DNA of 49,651 bases, from the NCBI GenBank assembly GCA_032128215.1, contig JAQBHA010000021.1:1-49651 (forward strand), read 5' to 3'. This document shows positions 24,994-32,124 of the stretch, piece by piece; positions within the stretch are counted from its first letter, which is position 1, and each line of letters opens with the position of its first letter. A program made the translations under genes and the position numbers. Source of the DNA: CSP1-1 sp032128215. GTDB taxonomy: Archaea > Thermoproteota > Nitrososphaeria > Nitrososphaerales > Nitrosopumilaceae. The notes below the pieces were generated by a model that saw only the letters and a program-made list of their open reading frames with translations, was not told the DNA's origin and searched no databases.

Positions 24994-26442
24994 ATGTCCA
25001 GTTTAATTCCAAAAAAAATTGGAAATATGACATATAAAATTGAAAAAGACGAATCACTAGGAATGAAAGTTCCTGTAATTATTTATGCAAACGACCAACT
25101 TCTTGAAAAAATGATGTACGATAGAACAATTAAACAGGCAATCAATGTTTCTACTATCCCTGGCATCCTGCAAAACGTAGTCGTATTACCTGATGGTCAT
25201 GAAGGCTATGGCTTTCCAGTAGGTGGTGTAGCTGCTATGGATGCAGAAGAAGGAATGATTAGTCCTGGAGGTGTTGGTTATGACATCAACTGTGGAGTAA
25301 GACTATTACGAACAAATCTAAAAGAAAATGATGTACGACCCAAATTAAAAGAACTTGTAAATGATCTTTTTAATTCTATACCTTCTGGTGTAGGATCAAA
25401 AGGTGCCTTTAAACTGAGTAATTCTCAACTTGATGAAGTTTTGGTAAAAGGAGTTCAGTGGGCAGTAGATAATGGATACGGAACAAAAGATGATGCAGAT
25501 GTTTGCGAAGAAAATGGTCAAATGGATAAAGCAGATCCAAACAAAGTTTCAGATAGAGCGCGCAAACGTGGAGCACCACAACTTGGAAGTTTAGGTTCTG
25601 GTAATCATTTTCTTGAAATACAAAAAGTTGCAGAAATTCATGATGAAGAAGCTGCAAAAAGAATGGGAATAGAACTAGGACAGGTTACTATCCTAACACA
25701 TTGTGGCTCCCGTGGATTTGGTCATCAAATCTGTAGTGATTATCTTAGGATTTCTGAGCAAGCGCTAAAAAAATATGATATTTCTTTACCTGATAGAGAG
25801 CTTGCATGTGTTCCAAATTCCTCAGAAGAAGGTGAATCATACAGAAAAGCAATGTTTGCAGCTCTAAACTTTGCATGGAGCAATAGACAAATGATTACCC
25901 ATTGGACTAGAAAATCCTTTGAACGAATTTTCAAAAAATCTGAAGCAGATCTTGAAATGAATTTAGTTTATGATGTATCCCATAATATCGCAAAAGTGGA
26001 AAAGCACAATTTTGATGGTAAACAAAAATCTGTTGTTGTTCATAGGAAAGGTGCAACAAGGGCGTTTCCTGCAAATAAAGAAGAGGTTCCAAAAAAATAC
26101 AGAGATTTGGGTCAACCTGTTTTTATTCCAGGTTCAATGGGAACTGGAAGCTGGATTTTACTTGGACAGCCAAATTCTATGAATCTTACCTTTGGTTCAA
26201 CTGCTCATGGAGCAGGACGAACTATGTCTAGAACAAAAGCTAGACGAGATTATACAGAATCACAAGTAAAAAAATATCTTTCTGATAAAGGAATTGAGGT
26301 TAAGGCATTAACCAGGGATGGCCTAGTCGAAGAAACTCCACAAGCATACAAAGATGTTGATTCAATCGTTAACGTTTCACATGAACTTGGAATTGCTACT
26401 AGGGTGGCAAAATTAGTGCCAATAGGAGTGATAAAGGGATGA
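24994..26442 (+). CDS. rtcB: RNA-splicing ligase RtcB
   Basis: GTP- and Mn-dependent RNA ligase that joins tRNA exons (2',3'-cyclic phosphate to 5'-OH) after intron removal. It has 482 residues without intein. Metal and guanylate residues are visible: DGHEGYGFPVGGVAA, GYDINCGVRLL (Cys ligand), GSLGSGNHFLEIQ, HCGSRGFGHQ and HGAGRTMSR, whose His is the GMP attachment site. A TATA-like TTTAAATT lies about 35 nt upstream. The following PDCD5 gene overlaps by 4 nt. It is functionally linked to the intron-bearing tRNAs here. Confidence 0.97.
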   Translation: MSSLIPKKIGNMTYKIEKDESLGMKVPVIIYANDQLLEKMMYDRTIKQAINVSTIPGILQNVVVLPDGHEGYGFPVGGVAAMDAEEGMISPGGVGYDINCGVRLLRTNLKENDVRPKLKELVNDLFNSIPSGVGSKGAFKLSNSQLDEVLVKGVQWAVDNGYGTKDDADVCEENGQMDKADPNKVSDRARKRGAPQLGSLGSGNHFLEIQKVAEIHDEEAAKRMGIELGQVTILTHCGSRGFGHQICSDYLRISEQALKKYDISLPDRELACVPNSSEEGESYRKAMFAALNFAWSNRQMITHWTRKSFERIFKKSEADLEMNLVYDVSHNIAKVEKHNFDGKQKSVVVHRKGATRAFPANKEEVPKKYRDLGQPVFIPGSMGTGSWILLGQPNSMNLTFGSTAHGAGRTMSRTKARRDYTESQVKKYLSDKGIEVKALTRDGLVEETPQAYKDVDSIVNVSHELGIATRVAKLVPIGVIKG

Positions 26443-26870
26443 GTGAAGATGACAGGGAACTTGAGCAATTAAAGAAAAAACGTCTAGCAGAAATGGAAAA
26501 AAATATTGCCCTAAAGCAAAAACTAGAAGAAACTCCTGCAAAAAAAATACCAGCTTCTGCAAGAGAGATGTTGATAAAAAATTTAGGTTATAGAGGTCAA
26601 GAAGTTTTACAAAATGCAGAATCACAGTTTCCTTCTGAAACTAAAACAGTAGTTGAAAAACTAGGAGAATTGTTTTCTTCTGGTGAAATCAATGAAGAGA
26701 TCGATGGTGGAAAGCTGTTAGCTTTGTTTAGATCTGTTGGAATTAATGTACGAATGCAAACAAAAATCAACGTTGAACAAGATGGTGAATTTGTTTCCCT
26801 CTCTGACAAACTTACTAACAAATCATCTAATACAGAAATTTCAATTGAAGATGATATAGATTCTCAATGA
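26439..26870 (+). CDS. PDCD5/TFAR19-like DNA-binding protein
   Basis: A 143-residue homologue of archaeal dsDNA-binding PDCD5 proteins. The opening EDDRELEQLKKKRLAEMEK and central helices with PASAREMLIKNLGYRG are diagnostic. It is longer than most archaeal members (about 110 aa) because of a C-terminal acidic extension ending EDDIDSQ. It overlaps rtcB by 4 nt and the next small gene by 4 nt, so three genes are coupled. Confidence 0.88.
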   Translation: MSEDDRELEQLKKKRLAEMEKNIALKQKLEETPAKKIPASAREMLIKNLGYRGQEVLQNAESQFPSETKTVVEKLGELFSSGEINEEIDGGKLLALFRSVGINVRMQTKINVEQDGEFVSLSDKLTNKSSNTEISIEDDIDSQ

Positions 26871-27184
26871 AAACCATTTTTGAAGTAAGTACAACCCATT
26901 ACGATGATGACAAAATCCTAATGATTAAAGCACTAAGTCATCTTCAAACTCTATGTGAAATAACTGATGCTTACCATTTAGGTACACCTCTCTCAAGATT
27001 TGGATGGACGTTCTTTCCTTTATTGTTAAAACCTACTCTACTAACAAGACTGGAAGAAAAATTTTTTGATATGATTAAAAAATCTAAAGGTAGAAAACCT
27101 GATGAAAAATTTACTAATTTTATGATCGATTTTTTTGAATCACGTGGTTGTAAAATAAAATTAAAACTAGTAGAATCAGATTAA
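26867..27184 (+). CDS. Conserved hypothetical protein, third gene of the rtcB operon
   Basis: A 105-residue protein beginning in an ATGA overlap with the PDCD5 gene. It has mixed alpha/beta character with a hydrophobic aromatic patch (RFGWTFFPLLLKPTLL) and no recognisable motif. Its coupling to rtcB suggests a role near RNA ligation or nucleic-acid handling, but this is only context. It ends convergently against rps11 with overlapping stops. Confidence 0.75.
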   Translation: MKTIFEVSTTHYDDDKILMIKALSHLQTLCEITDAYHLGTPLSRFGWTFFPLLLKPTLLTRLEEKFFDMIKKSKGRKPDEKFTNFMIDFFESRGCKIKLKLVESD

Positions 27185-27732
27185 ACTCTTCTTCCTCTCT
27201 TTCCACCTTTCTTTCTAGTGGTATCGTGAGGTATTGGTGTTACATCATCAATTCTTCCTATCCTAAAGCCTCCTCTTGCAAGTGCTCTAATAGCTGCTTG
27301 TGCACCAGGACCAGGAACCCTTGACCCAACGCCACCAACTGCTCTTACTCTTATATGCAATCCAGTAAAGCCCTTTGTTTTTGATACTTCGACTACTGCA
27401 TTAGATGCCTTCATAGCTGCAAAAGGAGATGATTCGTATCTATCAGCATTAACATGTACACCGCCTGAGCTAAGTGCAACTGTTTCAGCTCCTGTAAGAT
27501 CTGTTATGTGAACAATGGTATTGTTGTAACTACTGAAAATATGCGCAATTCCCCATTTTTCTTTAGCATGTTCTGTTGTTTCTTCTCTAGGTTGTTTTTT
27601 TTGTTCAGTTTTAATTATTTCTTTATCTTCGTCTTTTTTTCCTGTTTGCATTTCAGCCTTGATTTTTTCAGCTTCAGCTTTGATCTCTTCGATTTTTTCA
27701 GCTTTTATTGCTTCAGCTTCTAATTCAGACAA
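27181..27732 (-). CDS. rps11: Small-subunit ribosomal protein uS11
   Basis: Platform protein of the 30S subunit. Residues about 58-183 contain the family hallmarks: GIAHIFSSYNNTIVHITDLT, GAQAAIRALARGG and the basic C-terminus TRKKGGKRGRRV. Unusually, a charged Glu/Lys-rich extension of about 55 residues (KIEEIKAEAEKIKAEMQTG) precedes it, read from a TTG start. Archaeal uS11 is usually about 130 residues. The extension has no alternative start close to the fold, so it is probably real. It is separated from thiL by 33 nt. Confidence 0.96.
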   Translation of the reverse strand: MSELEAEAIKAEKIEEIKAEAEKIKAEMQTGKKDEDKEIIKTEQKKQPREETTEHAKEKWGIAHIFSSYNNTIVHITDLTGAETVALSSGGVHVNADRYESSPFAAMKASNAVVEVSKTKGFTGLHIRVRAVGGVGSRVPGPGAQAAIRALARGGFRIGRIDDVTPIPHDTTRKKGGKRGRRV

Positions 27733-27765
27733 TGTCTACCCACACCATGAAGGGTTTAAAAAACA

Positions 27766-28719
27766 TTAACTTCTAAAATGTAGCCAACCTTTATTTTTAA
27801 TTTGAATAGTTTTTGTGCCCATTTTATACATAACACCACCTCCATTTGCGACATAACCGATTTCAAATAATGGTATTTTTTGTGCTTTAGCATTCCTCTT
27901 GACTCTGGAGATATTTGTGGGATTAACTGTACCCACTATCTCGTATTCTTCACCCCCATTGAATATCAAATCTAATGGATCTATTCTATTAGTATTGGCA
28001 AATTCGAAAATATCTTGATTTGCGGGGAGTTTTGTTAATATGAATTTTTTTTTACTTTGCTTTGCCATTTCATGTAGAGTTGTAGATAACCCATCGCTAG
28101 AATCCATTGAAGATGAAAAAAATTTAAGATTTGTTATTCCGAATTTCAATCTACATAAGGGTCTAAAGACTGTTCTTTTAGCTTTTTTTGAAAATTCTGG
28201 AGTAGCTTTTTTCTTACTCAATAATATTTTTAGACCTGCAGATGAGTATCCAAATGGACCCGTGGTTACTATAACGTCATTTGTTTTTGCTCCCTTTCTT
28301 GCAACAATTTTTTTAGCAAACCCAAAAAGAGAAATCTGAATTACTAATTCTTTTCCCTCATTAGTATCTCCACCAATAAATCTAAGATCAAACTCTTTAG
28401 CTGCTTTTCCTATACCAATAGCTAAATCAGTGATCATTAATTTAGAAAATTTTTTTGGTATAGTTAATGATATCATTCCGTAGAGTGGTTTTACTCCCTT
28501 TGATGCAAAGTCACTAACACACGCGACAACACTTTTTCTTGCGGCATCCTTTAATTTCATGCCTGGTGGGATATCAGTACTTTCTACTAGTGTATCCACT
28601 TTTGTTATACAATTCGTTTTTCCAATCCTGATAATCTCCACATCTTCTGAAACAAATCTATAATTTTTTAGCTTTTTCTGAAAAATTAAAATAATTTCTT
28701 TTTCATTTAACTTTGCCAT
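27766..28719 (-). CDS. thiL: Thiamine-monophosphate kinase
   Basis: Phosphorylates thiamine monophosphate to the active pyrophosphate. It has 317 residues of the AIR-synthase/PurM-like fold. ACVSDFASKGVKPLYGM and RFIGGDTNEGKELVI match the ThiL metal and nucleotide sites, and MDSSDGLSTTLHEMA and NGGEEYEIVGTV are also family signatures. The start overlaps the phosphohexomutase gene by 17 nt. It is probably in an operon with it and rps11. Confidence 0.93.
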   Translation of the reverse strand: MAKLNEKEIILIFQKKLKNYRFVSEDVEIIRIGKTNCITKVDTLVESTDIPPGMKLKDAARKSVVACVSDFASKGVKPLYGMISLTIPKKFSKLMITDLAIGIGKAAKEFDLRFIGGDTNEGKELVIQISLFGFAKKIVARKGAKTNDVIVTTGPFGYSSAGLKILLSKKKATPEFSKKAKRTVFRPLCRLKFGITNLKFFSSSMDSSDGLSTTLHEMAKQSKKKFILTKLPANQDIFEFANTNRIDPLDLIFNGGEEYEIVGTVNPTNISRVKRNAKAQKIPLFEIGYVANGGGVMYKMGTKTIQIKNKGWLHFRS

Positions 28720-30007
28720 AACTCTGTTTCACCATCTCTCTTACTTGTTGTACAATAGTTTCTGCTTTTTCAATATTATTTGACTCAGCTGAGATTCTAA
28801 TAATATCTTCTGTATTTGATTTACGTACTAGAACCCAACTGTCCTCATCAATTATTGCTTTAATTCCATCCATTGAAGTTATTTTTCCAAACTTTTTAGA
28901 TATTGTTTCTTGTAAATTCTCTAAAGTTTTATCATGAAGATTTGATTCAATTTTTATCTTATCTCTTACTTGGTGATATCTCTCCATGAATTTGAGTATC
29001 TCTTCAAAGATGTTTGTTTTAAGCATTGAGGCAATTAAACCACTAGTTAGAATTCCATCTCGACAAAAATTGAATTCCGGAAGAATGAACCCTCCACTAC
29101 TTCCTTCCCCACCTGCTTGAGATTTGGTTTTTAGCATAAGATCAATGACATTTGCCTCCCCAACTTTGGAGCGTTGAACCTCTCCTCCTTTTTTTATAAT
29201 AAATTTTTCAACTGACACACTAGAATCTATACTTAAAACAAATTTTTTATAACCCAGTTCAAGAGCTTTTGCTACACCTAAACCCAGTGTTATATCTGGA
29301 GATAGTTTTTTCCCATCTCTGACAACAACTAAACGATCTCCATCTAAATCAAATGCAAACCCGATAGCCCCTTTGCTGTTAGATATTAATTCTTTCAAAT
29401 CATCTGAAGTCGGATCAGGTCCACGAGAACATCCTTCTAAATTTTCATTAATGGTTTTAACTTGACATCCAATTTTTTTTAATAATTCTGGTGCAACATC
29501 TCTAGCAGCACCACCCCCTACATCTACAACAACTTTGGGCGCACCTGAAACTTTACCAATTAAATTAGCAGCTTCATCAATGTAATTGGATTCAATTTTA
29601 GTTTCTACTCCAATAATTGATTTTGAATTATTCTGATCAGTAGTAAGAAAATTCAACTCTTCTTCGTTAATGCCTCTTCCATTTACAATGAATTTTAGAC
29701 CATTCCACTCTAGAGGATTATGAGAGGACGTAACAATGATTCCGGCATTATATTTTCTGGATTCTCTAAATATTACAGGCGTGGGTACCATTCCTAGATT
29801 ATACACATTAATTCCACATTGCAATAATGCAGCACTTACTGTTTCTATTATCATAGAACCTGAAGGCCTTGTATCCTGTGCGATTACACATTTTTTTGAT
29901 TTAATCAGAAACGAGAAATTGTTACAAAATCTCAAAACATCCTTCAATGTTAAATCATTTCCAAAAATGCCCCTTATTCCGGAGACAGATATTTTCACTA
30001 AATCCAA
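28703..30007 (-). CDS. Phosphoglucosamine/phosphomannomutase
   Basis: Alpha-D-phosphohexomutase that moves phosphate between C1 and C6 of hexose phosphates for sugar-nucleotide synthesis. It has 434 residues. The opening ISVSGIRGIFGNDL, the phosphoserine loop IIVTSSHNPLEWNGLKF, the Mg loop FDLDGDRLVVV, and the sugar-binding GEGSSGG are all present. The start is TTG at 30007, or GTG three codons later. Whether it prefers glucosamine, mannose or glucose phosphate cannot be read. It is divergent from tRNA-Thr(CGT). Confidence 0.93.
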   Translation of the reverse strand: MDLVKISVSGIRGIFGNDLTLKDVLRFCNNFSFLIKSKKCVIAQDTRPSGSMIIETVSAALLQCGINVYNLGMVPTPVIFRESRKYNAGIIVTSSHNPLEWNGLKFIVNGRGINEEELNFLTTDQNNSKSIIGVETKIESNYIDEAANLIGKVSGAPKVVVDVGGGAARDVAPELLKKIGCQVKTINENLEGCSRGPDPTSDDLKELISNSKGAIGFAFDLDGDRLVVVRDGKKLSPDITLGLGVAKALELGYKKFVLSIDSSVSVEKFIIKKGGEVQRSKVGEANVIDLMLKTKSQAGGEGSSGGFILPEFNFCRDGILTSGLIASMLKTNIFEEILKFMERYHQVRDKIKIESNLHDKTLENLQETISKKFGKITSMDGIKAIIDEDSWVLVRKSNTEDIIRISAESNNIEKAETIVQQVREMVKQSYGKVK

Positions 30008-30020
30008 ACCAAAAAGGCTT

Positions 30021-30028
30021 TTTATAAA
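30021..30028 (+). promoter_or_regulatory. TATA box of tRNA-Thr(CGT)
   Basis: TTTATAAA begins 28 nt before the mature 5' end of the tRNA, the standard archaeal distance. Confidence 0.7.
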
Positions 30029-30048
30029 CTCTGACAGGAAACTTGTGT

Positions 30049-30122
30049 GCCTCGATAGCTCAGTCTGGTAGAGCGAACGCCTCGTAAGCGTTAGGCCGTG
30101 GGGTCGAATCCCACTCGAGGCT
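30049..30122 (+). tRNA. tRNA-Thr(CGT)
   Basis: Intron-free 74-nt cloverleaf. Acceptor GCCTCGA/TCGAGGC, anticodon stem AACGC/GCGTT with loop CTCGTAA (anticodon CGT), T-arm GTGGG-GTCGAAT-CCCAC, discriminator U. It reads ACG codons and shares the U discriminator with tRNA-Thr(GGT). Confidence 0.96.
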
Positions 30123-30173
30123 TTTAATTTTAATTTATAATAGTTAAGAGGAATTTTAGAATCTGTTTAATTA

Positions 30174-30349
30174 TTATTCAAGGGATTCAATATCATCTTC
30201 TAGCTCCCTCGCTAATCCTTTCCACCATTTTGTTCCCTCGCTTGTCATACTCCCCTCGATATTATCCGAATAACCATCCCTTATAGATCTGCCGATTGCT
30301 TAATTTTTGATCAACAATTTTCATTAAATTGATTCTAGACTTTAACAAT
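30174..30349 (-). pseudogene. Probable frameshifted small gene
   Basis: Two adjacent frames on the minus strand look like halves of one protein. The upstream frame reads EILELLKSRINLMKIVDQK then a stop soon after NRQIYKGWLFG. The downstream frame reads GRSIRDGYSDNIEG then MTSEGTKWWKGLARELED and ends at 30174. Joining them near 30288-30300 gives one continuous helical protein of about 60 residues. No canonical start precedes the first half except an internal TTG or ATG. A decayed or frameshifted gene is the likely reading; chance cannot be excluded. Confidence 0.4.
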
Positions 30350-30535
30350 TCAAGAATTTCTACTCTCTGATTTTTTTCTCATCCATTTTCTATACAGAAT
30401 AACTCCTAATGCACCTGAAGCGAAAGCCCAAAACACATGCCAACCAAATGGATTTTGCTGAGCTATTAAGCCAAGAAAGGCGTAAATTGTTCCGGCAATA
30501 CACGCAAATCCAATTAACTCTATAAACTTACTCAT
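30350..30535 (-). CDS. Small membrane protein, two spans
   Basis: A 61-residue hydrophobic protein. Spans lie at about residues 5-24 (IELIGFACIAGTIYAFLGLI) and 32-48, followed by the basic tail YRKWMRKKSESRNS, so both ends are probably cytoplasmic or the hairpin is short. The family is not recognised. It is divergent from another small membrane-protein gene 64 bp away. Confidence 0.65.
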   Translation of the reverse strand: MSKFIELIGFACIAGTIYAFLGLIAQQNPFGWHVFWAFASGALGVILYRKWMRKKSESRNS

Positions 30536-30598
30536 TACTCATCAGACTGTAATTATCCCCATTCAAAAAGATATATTATTTTGTTATTCAGAGGAGTG

Positions 30599-30793
30599 GT
30601 GGACAAATATCTTCTCATCATTTTGATGTTCATGATTGCAGGAATGATCATAGCGTTAACTAGAGAGCCTTTAGACTTTATACTCTTTTATGCAAGTGTT
30701 GGTGGTGCAATAATTATAATACTTTACGGAGCTATGAAAAACAGAAGAGAACAGCAGGAAAAGAGACGTGAAAATCGAAGGTCGAAAAAATAA
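30599..30793 (+). CDS. Small membrane protein with basic tail
   Basis: A 64-residue protein from GTG at 30599, with GAGG 5 nt upstream; the frame also opens from a TTG at 30581. Two hydrophobic spans (LLIILMFMIAGMIIAL and FILFYASVGGAIIIILYG) are followed by a very basic cytoplasmic tail (MKNRREQQEKRRENRRSKK). No family is recognised. It converges with the winged-helix gene. Confidence 0.65.
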   Translation: MDKYLLIILMFMIAGMIIALTREPLDFILFYASVGGAIIIILYGAMKNRREQQEKRRENRRSKK

Positions 30794-30795
30794 TC

Positions 30796-31131
30796 TTAAA
30801 GATCTAATCCAAAAGAACCTGCAATATCTGAAAAAGTTTTGTATGATTCAAGATATTGTCTTCCTTTTGGTGTAATAACAAAAGTATGTTTTCCATCATA
30901 ATCAATTTTGTTGATTAATTCTGCACCTGTTAAATTTTCAAGGAATTTAGAAAGTCTAGAATGTGATAAGTTTGCTTTCATAAGAAGTGAAGTGGTTTTA
31001 ATTCCCTCATGACCTGATTGATCTGTTGCAATAAGTAAATCTGCTACAATCTGCATACTAGTCCTATATCCTGCCATATGATAGGCATCATTAATCGGTA
31101 ATATAAGAATATTACCCATAATTTTGCACAT
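30796..31131 (-). CDS. Winged-helix DNA-binding protein (HTH_45-like)
   Basis: A 111-residue archaeal winged-helix protein. The core runs from RTSMQIVADLLIAT through TSLLMKANLSHSRLSKFLE (recognition helix) to the wing YDGKHTFVITPKGRQYLE, then a C-terminal helix YKTFSDIAGSFGLDL. It is a paralogue of the protein at 37218-37565. A transcription regulator is likely; targets are unknown. Confidence 0.85.
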   Translation of the reverse strand: MCKIMGNILILPINDAYHMAGYRTSMQIVADLLIATDQSGHEGIKTTSLLMKANLSHSRLSKFLENLTGAELINKIDYDGKHTFVITPKGRQYLESYKTFSDIAGSFGLDL

Positions 31132-31161
31132 ATTAAATAGAATTTGTCTCTTCTTACAGAT

Positions 31162-31749
31162 ATGTCAAAAGAGGCATCGATCCCATGGGTTAGTGATTTT
31201 TTGGGAGTTGCGTATCGATATTATGATTTGAGAATGAATGTGATCCCGTTATTTTCAGAACGAAAACTAGCAGTAAATCTATGGCATGACACAATACATT
31301 GGTGGAACGATCATTCAATTAAGATTCGTTTTGTTGAAACTAGTGACCAGTACTGGTTTATCATGGGTAGCGATTCAACAAAGCCTCAAACAAACAAATC
31401 TTTTTTTAAAATTTTAGATAAATCTACAAATTATGAACGTTTTAAAAAAGGACATGAGGGAGAAGCTTATCTTAGATTAGGAAGCTATACAAAAAAATTC
31501 AAAAATGATGTAAAAGATGACGCAGTTTGTAATTGTAGTCATATTAAAGAAGATCATGAATTAGAACGCGATCAAGATGCTTGTCTAGTTGAGGAATGTC
31601 ACTGTAAAAAATTTGAAACTTTTCAGGTAAATTTATTAAAAAAGAAAAAAACAATTACAGACATTAAATTTCTACAAGAAGATGAAATAAAAGATGATCC
31701 TTTAACATGGAATTGTCTTTATATCAACAAATATAGAAAAACGAATTGA
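31162..31749 (+). CDS. Hypothetical protein with C-terminal Cys/His cluster
   Basis: About 195 residues from the ATG at 31162 (the frame opens at 31144). The N-terminal part is Trp-rich (VNLWHDTIHWWNDHS). The C-terminal part has CNCSHIKEDH then CLVEECHCKKF, a pattern of five Cys and two His seen in small zinc-binding modules. No named family is recognised. It sits divergent from the winged-helix gene and could be its neighbour in regulation. Confidence 0.75.
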   Translation: MSKEASIPWVSDFLGVAYRYYDLRMNVIPLFSERKLAVNLWHDTIHWWNDHSIKIRFVETSDQYWFIMGSDSTKPQTNKSFFKILDKSTNYERFKKGHEGEAYLRLGSYTKKFKNDVKDDAVCNCSHIKEDHELERDQDACLVEECHCKKFETFQVNLLKKKKTITDIKFLQEDEIKDDPLTWNCLYINKYRKTN

Positions 31750-31772
31750 TTTATGAAAATAAAATTGTCAAT

Positions 31773-31940
31773 CTATTCATCTGATAAATTTACTCGTACA
31801 TGTTTCCCGGGGTAGAATTCAGAAATTTTTTTAGAATAACATATACCACATAATGTCCCATCAATTTTCCATTCCTTCATGGGAATATACTTAGTCTCCA
31901 ATAGGTTATTGCATAAAACGCATTTTTCTTCTTTTTTCAA
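31773..31940 (-). CDS. Small zinc-ribbon protein (55 aa)
   Basis: A 55-residue frame from TTG. Two Cys pairs, KCVLCNN and LCGICYS, are spaced as in a zinc ribbon, followed by a basic C-terminus (YPGKHVRVNLSDE). Regular codon use and conserved-looking spacing support a real gene. It ends 24 nt from the convergent Cys-cluster protein. A nucleic-acid or protein-binding ribbon is likely. Confidence 0.68.
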   Translation of the reverse strand: MKKEEKCVLCNNLLETKYIPMKEWKIDGTLCGICYSKKISEFYPGKHVRVNLSDE

Positions 31941-32043
31941 ACCAATTTTGTTTTTTTGTTCTATATAAAAATCATCTTAGACATTTTACTAATAATTTTA
32001 ATTGGAGAAATCATGTTAAATATTACTATCTTCTAGAAAACAT

Positions 32044-32106
32044 ACGGTAGAATGTCTGATCAATGTAAACCTCCTGCAAATTTTTACTTGGTTAGACCTC
32101 TACCGT
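32044..32106. repeat. Long stem-loop (63 nt) beyond the AIPR gene
   Basis: ACGGTAGA (32044-32051) pairs with TCTACCGT (32099-32106). GTCTGATCAA (32054-32063) pairs with TTGGTTAGAC (32088-32097), with two G-U pairs, and GTAAA pairs with TTTAC. This gives 23 bp in three near-continuous stems around a 13-nt loop holding CCTCCT. It starts 18 nt beyond the AIPR stop codon. It might be a terminator of that gene, a small RNA, or part of a mobile boundary. A 22-codon frame (32052-32120) also runs through it. Confidence 0.7.
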
Positions 32107-32124
32107 TTAAGGAAAAATAATTGA

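Noticed and set aside
27508..27723. 71-codon Phe-rich frame opposite the rps11 extension
   Set aside because: It is the mirror of the Glu/Lys-rich coding repeats; Phe runs come from antisense of GAA/AAA codons.
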